Source: Clostridia bacterium (GTDB taxonomy: Bacteria; Bacillota_A; Clostridia; Christensenellales; Aristaeellaceae). Taken from it: a DNA stretch of 17,761 nucleotides. This document shows positions 6,211 through 15,995 of this stretch, in pieces. Under the pieces are notes generated by a model, which saw only the letters and a program-made list of their open reading frames with translations, had not been told where the DNA came from and ran no database searches. The stretch lies in NCBI GenBank assembly GCA_009783365.1, contig WRHG01000013.1, positions 1 through 17,761 on the forward strand, in the 5' to 3' direction. The translations under genes were made by a program, and so were the position numbers. Numbering within the stretch: the stretch's first letter is position 1; the number at the start of each line of letters is the position of its first letter.

Positions 6211-7349
6211 AAAAGGCAACCAACAATATGAGCATGAAGCAGGCTAACCGCCGGCTTATTCTGGATATGATCCGGCGGGAGCCTATATCCCGGGTGGATA
6301 TTGCCGAACAGGTTGCGCTCACGCGCGCTTCCGTTACCATCATCACGGAGGAGCTGATTAACGAAGGCCTGATCTATGAAGCAGAGCTCGTACAAAATAA
6401 CAACAAAGGGCGCAGCCCCGTCCTACTGATGCTTAATCCGGACGGCGCGCGGTTTGGCGGCATAAATATCGAAAAAGATCATATTGAAGTGGGGATTGTA
6501 AACATTTCAGGCGGTACCCTCAGCCAAACGGTACTACCCTATGGCCGTTCTTCGCCCAAAGACATACTGAAAGCGGCCTGCGAGGTGCTAAAGCCGTCTC
6601 TGTCCACCTTGGAGAGCATAGGTTTATGCGCACCCGGACCTTTGGACTATCGTCAGGGCGCGTTGCTGAATCCACCCAATTTTGCGGCATGGCATGATTT
6701 GCCAGTACGGGAGAGCCTGATTTCTTTTTTGGCCCCGGAAATCGGTTTGTTCATAGAGAACGTTCCCAACGCGATGGCTTTGGAGGAAAAGTATTTTGGC
6801 GTCAACAAAGATGTGCCGAATTTTGCCTCATTGCTCGTGGACGATGTCAGTATTGGATTGGGGGTTGTTCTCAACGATCATTTACTGCGGGGGGCAACGG
6901 GCCTGGGAAATGAAATCGGCCATACCACCGTGGTGATTGACGGCCTCCCTTGTGAATGCGGCAATCACGGATGTCTCGCCAAGTACGCCTCCATGCCCGC
7001 CCTGCTGAAGAGTACGCCTTTTGACAGCTGGCATTCCCTGATTGATCAGTTGGACAGCTCTTCCGCCGCCAAGACCCTACTGAACAAAGAGGCGAAGTAT
7101 CTAAGCGTCGCCTTGCTCAATGCCATCAACATGCTGGACATTGAGATGGTCATCCTCAAGGGCGTTATCGCATACAATGCCCAGGCGCTCCGGCTTCTGC
7201 TCCACCAAAGGGTTGCCGGCCGGATCGTCAGCAGTCACGCCCGCTCGGAGGTACTCATCACCTCCGGCGAGGCTCCCTGCTCTGTCCGTACAGCCGCGGT
7301 TCCCGCGATCCACGCTTATTTTAATGGGCCCCCGCCAGCACCCGCTTGA
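6207..7349 (+). CDS. ROK-family transcriptional regulator (NagC/XylR type)
   Basis: A 380-residue DNA-binding protein expected to repress the divergent importer and its own unit until a sugar or sugar phosphate binds. Residues 8-60 form a winged helix-turn-helix (KQANRRLILDMIR, then SRVDIAEQVALTRASVTII with the recognition helix, then GLIYE). The ROK sugar-binding domain follows, with the zinc motif CECGNHGC (C249, C251, C256) and EIGH (H239). The kinase catalytic Asp is absent: the usual NDAN reads NVPN at 185-188, as expected for a regulator rather than an enzyme. ATG 6207 overlaps the leader stop; an in-frame ATG at 6228 with AAAAGG upstream is an alternative start. The ROK kinase follows after 13 nt. 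Confidence 0.9.
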   Translation: MKKATNNMSMKQANRRLILDMIRREPISRVDIAEQVALTRASVTIITEELINEGLIYEAELVQNNNKGRSPVLLMLNPDGARFGGINIEKDHIEVGIVNISGGTLSQTVLPYGRSSPKDILKAACEVLKPSLSTLESIGLCAPGPLDYRQGALLNPPNFAAWHDLPVRESLISFLAPEIGLFIENVPNAMALEEKYFGVNKDVPNFASLLVDDVSIGLGVVLNDHLLRGATGLGNEIGHTTVVIDGLPCECGNHGCLAKYASMPALLKSTPFDSWHSLIDQLDSSSAAKTLLNKEAKYLSVALLNAINMLDIEMVILKGVIAYNAQALRLLLHQRVAGRIVSSHARSEVLITSGEAPCSVRTAAVPAIHAYFNGPPPAPA

Positions 7350-7362
7350 AAGGAGAGTTACT

Positions 7363-8307
7363 ATGCGCTATTTCCTCGGATTTGATATCGGCGGCACCAA
7401 GTGCGCCGCTTCCTTGGGGCAATATGACGGCGATCGTTTAATCATCCGCGGTAAAAGCATGATTGATACCATGGAGTACCAAACGCCGATCGCTGCGCTT
7501 CAGCAGCTTGCCAAGCTGGCGAAGCAGCTCAGCGATGGATTTGCTGTGGAAGGAATCGGTATCAGCTCCGGCGGCCCGCTCGATTCTGAGAAGGGTTTGC
7601 TGCTGTCGCCACCCAACTTGGTAGGCTGGGACAGAGTACCAATTACTGAGTATTTTTCCAGCCAATTGGGCGTCCCAGCCACGCTTCAAAACGATGCCAA
7701 TGCCGGCGCGATTGCGGAATGGAAATTCGGCGCGGGACAGGGATACCGGGATTTGGTATTTCTCACCTTTGGCACAGGCATCGGCGCGGGGCTGATCCTG
7801 AACGGTCAGCTATACAAGGGCTGCAGTGATACCGCCGGCGAGGTGGGGCATATCCGCATGGAGAAGTACGGACCGGTGGGCTATGGCAAGAGCGGTTCCT
7901 TCGAGGGCTTTTGCAGCGGAGGCGGCATTGTGCAGCTGGCCCAAAACCGATTATTGGAACTGAAGCAAGGCGGAAAACATCATCCGCTTCAAAAGGAGGA
8001 TCCCCTTACCACCAAAGCTGTCTTTGACTGGGCAAAACAAGGCGATCCCCTGTGCATGGAAATTTGTAAGGACGTGGGCCACATCTTTGGCAGGGGCCTT
8101 AGCATCCTTATTGATCTGCTGAATCCCCAGGTCATCATCGCCGGCAGTATTTTTTCGCGTAATTTTGACCTTCTCTACCCGATCCTGTGTGAGACGCTCA
8201 GTAAAGAAGCGCTGCCGGTAGCTAGAAAGCAGTGTAAGATCCTACCCTCCGCCCTTGGCGATTCTATCGGAGACATGTCCGCTCTGGCTGTGGCGTTGTA
8301 TCATTAG
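7363..8307 (+). CDS. ROK-family sugar kinase lacking the zinc-finger cysteines
   Basis: A 314-residue ROK kinase, predicted to phosphorylate the imported sugar with ATP in the cytoplasm. Motifs are DIGGTK at 8-13 (ATP phosphate loop), NDANAGA at 110-116 with D111 as likely catalytic base, GTGIGAG at 137-143 and EVGH at 160-163. The classical CxCGxxGCxE zinc motif is replaced by GPVGYGKSGSFEGFCSG (170-186), so the three structural cysteines are missing while H163 remains. This looks like a subgroup trait rather than damage, since the frame is intact. ATG 7363 follows AAAGGAGAG; an upstream open frame to 7120 overlaps the regulator and is not used. Glucokinase, allokinase or an unassigned hexose/ketose specificity are all possible. 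Confidence 0.9.
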   Translation: MRYFLGFDIGGTKCAASLGQYDGDRLIIRGKSMIDTMEYQTPIAALQQLAKLAKQLSDGFAVEGIGISSGGPLDSEKGLLLSPPNLVGWDRVPITEYFSSQLGVPATLQNDANAGAIAEWKFGAGQGYRDLVFLTFGTGIGAGLILNGQLYKGCSDTAGEVGHIRMEKYGPVGYGKSGSFEGFCSGGGIVQLAQNRLLELKQGGKHHPLQKEDPLTTKAVFDWAKQGDPLCMEICKDVGHIFGRGLSILIDLLNPQVIIAGSIFSRNFDLLYPILCETLSKEALPVARKQCKILPSALGDSIGDMSALAVALYH

Positions 8308-8342
8308 CCCAGAGAATATTTTAAAAAGGCAAGGTGATACGG

Positions 8343-8987
8343 ATGGCGGATTTCAGTCCCCTGAAAGCGCTGCTTACACGGTATCCGGCCCTGCTTCCCT
8401 GCAGGGAAGCCCTGGATCAGGCTGCGGAAATGCTGATTCACTGCTTCCGAAACGGCCATAAGCTATTGGTATGCGGAAACGGTGGCAGCGCAGCCGACAG
8501 CCAGCATATCGTAGGCGAACTGATGAAAGGTTTTGTACTGCCGCGTAGCCTCGACGATCAAACGCGGCGGAAACTGATACAGGTAAACCCGGAACGGGCG
8601 GAATACCTGACCCGCCATCTGCAAGGCGCACTCCCGGCCTTATCCCTGATCGGAGAAAGCGCTCTGCACACCGCTTTTGCAAATGACGCCGCGCCGGACC
8701 TTTGCTTCGCTCAGCAGGTGCTGGGTCTTGGGAATGCAGGAGATGTTCTGCTGGGCATCTCCACCTCCGGTGACTCCGCCAATGTGCTGTACGCAGCTCA
8801 TGTAGCCCATGCCAAAAGCATGCTTGTCATCGGCCTCCTTGGGCGGAACGGAGGATCGCTGCTCTCCCTGACCGATTGCGCCCTCATCGCCCCAGCCTCA
8901 GAAACCTATCAAATCCAAGAATATCACTTGCCTATGTACCATGCCCTCTGCATGACAGTAGAACAAGAATTTTTTGCGAACGAGTAG
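8343..8987 (+). CDS. SIS-domain phosphosugar isomerase, GmhA-like
   Basis: A 214-residue cytoplasmic SIS protein resembling D-sedoheptulose-7-phosphate isomerase (GmhA), which makes D-glycero-D-manno-heptose 7-phosphate. Hallmarks are CGNGGSAADSQH (44-55), GISTSGDSANV (138-148) and IQEYHLPMYHALC (191-203). E59 and H195 fall where the GmhA catalytic pair would be (inferred). Residues about 65-100 form an insertion absent from short GmhA/DiaA proteins, with a basic helix-like RRKLIQVNPERAEYL. The ATG at 8343 with AAGGTG 6 nt upstream is preferred over a GTG at 8334. It lies 35 nt after the ROK kinase and 18 nt before the HAD gene. The substrate may be another ketose or aldose phosphate. Confidence 0.82.
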   Translation: MADFSPLKALLTRYPALLPCREALDQAAEMLIHCFRNGHKLLVCGNGGSAADSQHIVGELMKGFVLPRSLDDQTRRKLIQVNPERAEYLTRHLQGALPALSLIGESALHTAFANDAAPDLCFAQQVLGLGNAGDVLLGISTSGDSANVLYAAHVAHAKSMLVIGLLGRNGGSLLSLTDCALIAPASETYQIQEYHLPMYHALCMTVEQEFFANE

Positions 8988-9005
8988 CTCCATAGGGAAA
9001 GAAGC

Positions 9006-9638
9006 ATGAAATATTCGCACCTTGTTTTTGACATTGACGGAACTTTGCTGGACACTGAAAAAGCATCTTTATATTCTTTGCGGGATGTCGTTTTTGATAT
9101 GCTGCAACTGGACATGTCCATCCGTGATTTACGGTTTTCTCTGGGAATAACGAGTGATGACGCTCTCCATACACTGGGAATTGCGGACGTGACATACGGC
9201 AATTCATTATGGCAGGTATTCTATCAAAAATATGCCGGGCATGTCAGGATATTTGACGGCATACCTGAAATCCTGCGTCACTTGTCCCGCCAAACTAACA
9301 CGCTGGGAATTATAACGTCAAAGACGAAAGCGGAATACCAAAATGATTTTGTTCCTTTTGGCTTGGCGCAATATTTTTCGATCGTTGTTTGCGCGAGCGA
9401 TACCCGCAAACACAAACCCGACTCAGAACCCATGGTAAAATTCCTGGAATGGTCTAAAGCGGATTCCGGCAGCGTTTTATATATCGGAGACACGATACAT
9501 GACATGAATTGCGCAAAAGGGGCGAATGCGGATTTCGCGCTTGCCTTGTGGGGTTGTGAAAACCCAAAAGAAATACGTGCGGACCACTACCTATCCAGCC
9601 CATATGACATTGCGGGTTTATTACAGTCGTCCAAGTAA
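9006..9638 (+). CDS. HAD-superfamily phosphatase, Gph/PGMB-like
   Basis: A 210-residue HAD hydrolase with a small cap domain, expected to dephosphorylate a small metabolite such as a sugar phosphate. All four motifs are present: DIDGT (D9 nucleophile, D11), IITSK around 102-106, KHKP with K137, and YIGDTIHDM with D162 and D166. It belongs to the phosphoglycolate phosphatase/beta-phosphoglucomutase-like branch, not the GmhB branch, whose first motif reads DRDGT. It follows the SIS gene by 18 nt with a weak GGGAAAG site and may be the last gene of the rightward unit. Its composition looks AT-richer than that of its neighbours, hinting at later acquisition. Substrate unknown. Confidence 0.85.
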   Translation: MKYSHLVFDIDGTLLDTEKASLYSLRDVVFDMLQLDMSIRDLRFSLGITSDDALHTLGIADVTYGNSLWQVFYQKYAGHVRIFDGIPEILRHLSRQTNTLGIITSKTKAEYQNDFVPFGLAQYFSIVVCASDTRKHKPDSEPMVKFLEWSKADSGSVLYIGDTIHDMNCAKGANADFALALWGCENPKEIRADHYLSSPYDIAGLLQSSK

Positions 9639-9684
9639 CTTCAGAGGCCTTGCGCTTGAACAACAGCCCGAACCGAAAGCGGGT

Positions 9685-9719
9685 TTAAAACAGCGATCCC
9701 CCGGCAATGCCGGGGGATC
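9685..9719 (-). terminator. Terminator of groESL, possibly shared with the convergent HAD unit
   Basis: Perfect 11-bp arms GATCCCCCGGC (9695-9705) and GCCGGGGGATC (9709-9719) with a 3-nt loop lie 8 nt after the groEL stop. In the leftward direction the stem is followed within a few bases by TTTTAAA (9685-9691). In the rightward direction there is no T-run, so termination there would be weaker. Confidence 0.8.
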
Positions 9720-9727
9720 GGAGCGTC

Positions 9728-11383
<1,656 letters not shown>

Positions 11384-11389
11384 CTATTG

Positions 11390-11736
<347 letters not shown>

Positions 11737-11738
<2 letters not shown>

Positions 11739-11776
11739 AATAGTGTTAGTGTACGCCATTTTCAAACTTGTCGCAA
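11737..11776 (-). promoter_or_regulatory. groESL promoter region
   Basis: Two overlapping leftward promoters fit. One is TTGCGA (11771-11776), 17 nt, TACACT (11748-11753). The other is TTGAAA (11760-11765), 17 nt, TATTGT (11737-11742), which touches the CIRCE arm. The first leaves CIRCE just downstream of the start site and is the more conventional arrangement. The upstream stretch to about 11880 is AT-rich and holds no gene. Confidence 0.6.
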
Positions 11777-11901
11777 GCCCATTGTAACATCCATCGCACC
11801 TCTTTTCTATCTTAATTCCTTAAAATCATTAAATTTTATCATAATTTCTCGCGATATTGCGCAATTTCTCTCTATTTCATTTGATTTCTCCCTGTCATAT
11901 G

Positions 11902-11930
11902 TTGTTGGGCTCCAAAAAATATGATACAAT
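11902..11930 (+). promoter_or_regulatory. Candidate mutY promoter
   Basis: Rightward TTGTTG (11902-11907), a 17-nt spacer and TACAAT (11925-11930) lie 27 nt before the mutY start. The -10 is good, the -35 moderate. Confidence 0.5.
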
Positions 11931-11957
11931 CCCCAGGGGTAAGAAAGGAGAAAACCC

Positions 11958-13019
11958 ATGTGTCATCAAACTTCCATGGCGTTCGAACTGCTTGGCTGGT
12001 ACCGCCGGGCGGGTCGAAACCTTCCCTGGCGGGAGACCCGGGACCCTTACCGCATCTGGGTCTCCGAGATCATGCTCCAACAAACCAGGGTAGAGACTGT
12101 CAAAGGCTATTACGAACAGTTTTTAAAGCTTTTTCCCACAGTAGCCGCCCTGGCCGAAGCGCCTCAGGAGGAAGTGTTGAAGGCGTGGGAAGGCCTTGGT
12201 TATTACAGCCGGGCCCGAAACCTGCAAAAGGCTGCGCAGGGCATGGTGGCCAATCACGGGAGCGGGTTTCCTGAACGTTATGAGGATTTGCTGCGTTTAC
12301 CCGGCGTTGGCGCGTACACGGCAGGAGCCATTGCCAGCATCGCTTTCGGAGAGCGCGTACCCGCCATCGATGGCAACGTATACCGGGTTGCCGCCAGAGT
12401 ATACGGAATCCGGGAGGATATAGGCGCAGCAGGTACGCAGCGCAGGCTCCGGACATTGATGATGGAAAGCTTACCCGGCGAAATGACAGGTGATTACAAC
12501 CAAGCCCTGATGGAATTAGGAGCCTCCGTATGCGTACCCGGCATACCGAAATGCGGTGACTGCCCTTGGATGAAACGCTGTGACGCCTACGCAGAAAAGG
12601 ATGCCCATCTGCTTCCTGTTCACATGAAAAAAAGTTCCCCCAAGCGGATAGACGTGGCTGTATGCCTGCTGACTTTTCAGAAACAAGTTCTGGTGGCGCG
12701 CAGGCACCAGCGGATGCTGCACGGTCTATATGTATTTTACCTTATAGAGACGGAAACCCAGGCGAAAGCCGTGGAGGAACTGCTCAGTGAGCAAGGCTTT
12801 TCATGCCGTTATCAAGCGTCTCTGGGCGCCGCCAGGCATGTTTTTACGCACCGGATATGGGAGATGGCGCTCCTCCATTATGAGTTTGTAAAGGCGCCAT
12901 CACCCGCGTTGCTTTCTCAGCTTCACGCCCGGTTGGTCACAAAGGAAGAGTTGACGGCGCTCCCATTCCCAACTGCCATGCGGGCAGCACGAGAACGGGC
13001 TATTGACCTGCTCATGTAA
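11958..13019 (+). CDS. mutY: A/G-specific adenine glycosylase MutY
   Basis: A 353-residue DNA repair glycosylase that removes adenine mispaired with 8-oxoguanine. The catalytic residues match E. coli numbering: E37 in SEIMLQQT and D138 in AIDGNVYRV. The helix-hairpin-helix is LLRLPGVGAYTAGAI (111-125). Four cysteines C192-x6-C199-x2-C202-x5-C208 form the [4Fe-4S] cluster. The C-terminal 130 residues fit the NUDIX-like 8-oxoG recognition domain. ATG 11958 follows AAAGGAG with suitable spacing. It appears monocistronic, divergent from groES. Confidence 0.97.
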   Translation: MCHQTSMAFELLGWYRRAGRNLPWRETRDPYRIWVSEIMLQQTRVETVKGYYEQFLKLFPTVAALAEAPQEEVLKAWEGLGYYSRARNLQKAAQGMVANHGSGFPERYEDLLRLPGVGAYTAGAIASIAFGERVPAIDGNVYRVAARVYGIREDIGAAGTQRRLRTLMMESLPGEMTGDYNQALMELGASVCVPGIPKCGDCPWMKRCDAYAEKDAHLLPVHMKKSSPKRIDVAVCLLTFQKQVLVARRHQRMLHGLYVFYLIETETQAKAVEELLSEQGFSCRYQASLGAARHVFTHRIWEMALLHYEFVKAPSPALLSQLHARLVTKEELTALPFPTAMRAARERAIDLLM

Positions 13020-13052
13020 ATGAACCGGCCGTTTTCAATGAGCCACGCAATA

Positions 13053-13061
13053 TGATATACT
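13053..13061 (+). promoter_or_regulatory. Extended -10 promoter for pgi
   Basis: TG-A-TATACT (13053-13061) sits 35 nt before the pgi ATG in the short gap after mutY. No convincing -35 is visible, which an extended -10 can compensate for. Confidence 0.45.
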
Positions 13062-13095
13062 ATGCCAGATTCTATTGAGGAAGGGATGGTCTCAA

Positions 13096-14520
13096 ATGAC
13101 AAAGGAGAGCGGCAAACCCATTGTTCTGGATGTTAATCATATGATGAGCGACATCATAGGCATTCAATACGGTATTAAGCCAGAGCAGGTAGATGGCATG
13201 AGCCTGGCAGCGGCAACCGCGCAGGCGAACGTACAAAAAAACCGGGGGACCGGCTGGCTTGGCTGGATGGACCTGCCCTACAACCAAGAGGAGATCCTAC
13301 CCCACATTGAAATAACGGCGGCTCATGTGCGCGAGCATTTCGACGCCTTTGTCGTGCTTGGAATCGGCGGCAGCGCCCTTGGCCCCATCGCCGTACAGCA
13401 GGCTTTGAATCATCTCCGTTACAACGAACTCCCAGCCGAAAAGCGAAACGGCCCCAAGCTTTATGTGGAGGACAACATAGACCCGGAGCGTATGCAATCC
13501 CTGCTTGATGTGATTGATGTAAGGCGCACTTGCTTCAACGTCGTCACAAAATCCGGCGCTACCGCCGAGACCATGAGCCAGTACCTCATCATCTCCGATC
13601 TGTTGAAAAAAGAAGTGGGTGATGGCTGGCAGAAGCACATCATCGCCACCACGGATCAGTCAAAGGGAAACCTCGTTACACTGGCGCAAAAGGAAGGTTT
13701 TCAACTCTTCTATATCCCCGGCGGCGTAGGAGGCCGTTTCAGCGAACTGTGCCCCGTGGGGTTGTTGCCCGCCGCCGTCTGCGGCATTGATATCCGGGGT
13801 ATGCTGGAAGGCGCAGCCGCCATGGACGAGCGTTGCAAAACACCGGATTTGTGGAAGAATCCCGCTCTGCTTGAGGCTGTTCTGCAGACGATTGCCATGG
13901 ATGACATGGGTGCGAATATTCAGGTGATTATGCCTTATGCCGACAGCCTTCGATTTATGGCAGACTGGTTTTGCCAGCTTTGGGCGGAGTCCTTGGGAAA
14001 AAACGTAACCCGCAAGGGTACAGCCGTCAATATAGGACAGACTCCCGCAAAGGCTTTAGGCGTGACCGATCAACATAGCCAGCTTCAGCTCTATACTGAA
14101 GGCCCCTTTGACAAGGTGATCACGTTCCTGAAGGTGGGAAGTTTCCGCGATGAGTTTCCCATCGCCCCCGGCTGCGAAGAATTTCCCGATGTGGCTTTTC
14201 TAGGCGAAAAAACGTTGAATCAATTAATCGACGCAGAATTGAAAGGCACAGAATACGCCCTGTATCGGGCGGGCCGCATGAGCCAAACCATCATCCTGCC
14301 GACGGTACAAGCTCATACGCTTGGGCAACTGATGTACTTCCTCCAGATGACCACGGCCTACATGGGCGAACTGCTGGACATAGACGCTTTCAACCAGCCT
14401 GGCGTGGAGGAGAGCAAGATCGCCAGCTACGCGGTGCTAGGCAATCGGAGTGACAAGTATCTAAATAAAGCCCTGGAAATGAATGAGCGTCCTGAGAGCC
14501 GACAAGAATACAGGGTATGA
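13096..14520 (+). CDS. pgi: Glucose-6-phosphate isomerase
   Basis: A 474-residue PGI interconverting glucose 6-phosphate and fructose 6-phosphate in glycolysis. The sugar-phosphate pocket is seen in VVLGIGGSALGP and VVTKSGATAETMSQYL. The segment GGVGGRFSELCPVGLLP contains the conserved Gly-Arg-Phe of the family, followed later by TDQHSQLQLYTEGP with the catalytic-region His. Length fits the shorter Firmicute/Thermotoga-type enzymes rather than the 550-residue E. coli form. A TTG at 13075 would add 7 residues, but it contains the GAGGAAGGG ribosome binding site, so ATG 13096 is chosen. Codons and context look housekeeping. Confidence 0.96.
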   Translation: MTKESGKPIVLDVNHMMSDIIGIQYGIKPEQVDGMSLAAATAQANVQKNRGTGWLGWMDLPYNQEEILPHIEITAAHVREHFDAFVVLGIGGSALGPIAVQQALNHLRYNELPAEKRNGPKLYVEDNIDPERMQSLLDVIDVRRTCFNVVTKSGATAETMSQYLIISDLLKKEVGDGWQKHIIATTDQSKGNLVTLAQKEGFQLFYIPGGVGGRFSELCPVGLLPAAVCGIDIRGMLEGAAAMDERCKTPDLWKNPALLEAVLQTIAMDDMGANIQVIMPYADSLRFMADWFCQLWAESLGKNVTRKGTAVNIGQTPAKALGVTDQHSQLQLYTEGPFDKVITFLKVGSFRDEFPIAPGCEEFPDVAFLGEKTLNQLIDAELKGTEYALYRAGRMSQTIILPTVQAHTLGQLMYFLQMTTAYMGELLDIDAFNQPGVEESKIASYAVLGNRSDKYLNKALEMNERPESRQEYRV

Positions 14521-14646
14521 ATTGCGATGCAGGTTCCGGAAGCCGTTCGCCAGTTTCGCTTATTGCGGCGATTGACGGGTCGCGCCGAAGGCTTATCGGT
14601 ATGTAAAACCGGCCAGAAGGAAAGCGCCGAATCGCTTGCAATGATT
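14521..14646. other. Convergent intergenic gap, nothing recognised
   Basis: The 126 nt between the convergent pgi and DUF554 genes show no convincing terminator hairpin with a T-run on either strand, and no credible gene. Open frames through here in other phases overlap the flanking genes and look like shadows. Confidence 0.5.
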
Positions 14647-15351
14647 TTACGAAAACAGTCCAACCAGCGGAAAATACACAAAAGGCACAAAAATTGCGGG
14701 CAGCATGTCCGCCACCTTGATATCCTTCTTCAGCAGCATATTCAACCCGATTCCTACAATCAACAAGCCGCCCGCCGCACTCATTTCCCGCACCACCCCG
14801 TCGCTTAACAGCGGAGCGAGCAAATTCCCCAAAACGGAAATGGCGCCTTGATATACCAGCACCGGTAATGCTGAAAGCATAACGCCCGCGCCCATTGTGC
14901 CGGCAAACACCGCCGCGGCCACACAATCCAATGCGGACTTGGCAATTAATGTACTGTGGTCTCCGCGAATGCCGCTGTCCAGAGCCCCTACGACAGCCAT
15001 CGCTCCCACACAAAAAACCAAGCTTGCCGTCACAAACCCTTGAGCAAAAGCTCCATCGGGTTCTTCGCCCTTTCCGCCACGCCCGAGCTTCCGCTGCGCA
15101 TAGGCGCCCAGTTGGTTCATACGCGCGTCTATTTTTAATAATGCGCCCAAAATGCCGCCAATCACCATCGACAGGATCATCAGCATCACACTCTGTGTTT
15201 GCAGCGCGCCCCTTATACCAATCAAACAGACGCATAGGCCTAAACCTTGCATTACCGTATCCGCAACATTATTTTTCATGCCGCGGCGCAGTAGCAATCC
15301 CACCGAGGAACCAGCCAGAATCGCCGCTATGTTGATAATTGTCCCAACCAC
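14647..15351 (-). CDS. DUF554 family membrane protein (YqgA-like)
   Basis: A 234-residue integral membrane protein with about six or seven hydrophobic helices, beginning MVGTIINIAAILAGSSVGLLL, the typical DUF554 opening, and ending PAIFVPFVYFPLVGLF. GFVTASLVFCVGAMAVVGALDSG and a GDHSTLIAKSALD segment are also family-like. Function is not established; transport is only a guess. The start is a GTG at 15351, 6 nt after the rpmA stop, with no clear ribosome binding site, so it is probably translated by coupling to rpmA. It stands where obgE commonly follows rpmA in Firmicutes. Confidence 0.88.
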   Translation of the reverse strand: MVGTIINIAAILAGSSVGLLLRRGMKNNVADTVMQGLGLCVCLIGIRGALQTQSVMLMILSMVIGGILGALLKIDARMNQLGAYAQRKLGRGGKGEEPDGAFAQGFVTASLVFCVGAMAVVGALDSGIRGDHSTLIAKSALDCVAAAVFAGTMGAGVMLSALPVLVYQGAISVLGNLLAPLLSDGVVREMSAAGGLLIVGIGLNMLLKKDIKVADMLPAIFVPFVYFPLVGLFS

Positions 15352-15357
15352 TTGCTT

Positions 15358-15654
15358 TTACTGGGCGACAACTTGCTTAACAGGGTAGACGCTGACCATT
15401 TTGTGATCGCGGCCTTTCCGCTCGAAGCGAACGATACCGTCCACAAGCGCAAAGAGCGTATCGTCTCTGCCGATTCCCACATTAATGCCGGGGTGTATTT
15501 TTGTGCCCCGCTGCCGGACCAGAATATTGCCCGCCAGGGAAAATTGGCCGTCAGCCCGCTTGGGTCCCAGGCGCTTGCTTTCACTGTCCCGTCCGTTACG
15601 GCTGGAACCCACCCCTTTTTTATGAGCAAAAAATTGAAGATTCAGCTTCAACAT
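15358..15654 (-). CDS. rpmA: 50S ribosomal protein L27 with Prp-cleaved N-terminal extension
   Basis: A 98-residue L27, a large-subunit protein whose N-terminus reaches the peptidyl transferase centre. It begins [10 protein letters not shown] followed by [20 protein letters not shown]. The LNLQFFA extension is the Firmicute form that must be removed by Prp after Phe-Phe-Ala to expose the functional end. ATG 15654 overlaps the prp stop by 7 nt and follows GGGAGGAA. It is the third gene of the rplU-prp-rpmA set. Confidence 0.98.
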   Translation of the reverse strand: MLKLNLQFFAHKKGVGSSRNGRDSESKRLGPKRADGQFSLAGNILVRQRGTKIHPGINVGIGRDDTLFALVDGIVRFERKGRDHKMVSVYPVKQVVAQ

Positions 15655-15995
15655 GATGACTTCCTCCCATCGATGATCCTAAAGTGCTTCGGGTGTGCCG
15701 AGGATAGATCCTCGAATCCTTGTAAACCGGTTCGCAAAACGATCTGCGCCGCTTCCAAATCCTGGCCGCCAACAACCTCCGGCATGGTCAGCGCCATAAA
15801 TGCGTCCCGTTCCCGCCGCTCCACCAGGGGAGCGACCCCAGCTACCGATTCCAGCGCGTTTACGCAGGTGGTCATCAGTATGCTGACGGCCGCGCAAACG
15901 ATATCACTGCCCATTGGAGCGAAACCTGCATGTCCGGAAACTGAAAGTTTGCGTATTCGCCCTGTTTCCCATTCCACACGCAGGGTTGTCATCAT
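15648..15995 (-). CDS. prp: Ribosomal-processing cysteine protease Prp (YsxB family)
   Basis: A 115-residue protease that trims the N-terminal extension of L27. The catalytic pair is visible in [18 protein letters not shown], with H22 and C34 at the same numbers as the Staphylococcus aureus enzyme. Length matches the family. The ATG at 15995 overlaps the rplU stop in an ATGATGA string; the next ATG, at 15992, is an alternative start. Its position between rplU and rpmA, with the cleavable L27 present, makes the role nearly certain. Confidence 0.95.
   Translation of the reverse strand: MMTTLRVEWETGRIRKLSVSGHAGFAPMGSDIVCAAVSILMTTCVNALESVAGVAPLVERRERDAFMALTMPEVVGGQDLEAAQIVLRTGLQGFEDLSSAHPKHFRIIDGRKSSC

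Noticed and set aside
7120..7362. Upstream extension of the ROK kinase frame into the regulator gene
   Set aside because: The DIGGTK motif must be close to the N-terminus, and the ATG at 7363 has a strong AAAGGAGAG site; the extension is Ser/Arg/Pro-rich out-of-frame sequence.
14390..15235. Long leftward open frame of about 281 codons across the end of pgi and the DUF554 gene
   Set aside because: It overlaps two well-supported genes, has an Arg/Cys-rich low-complexity composition typical of a shadow frame, and no family motifs.
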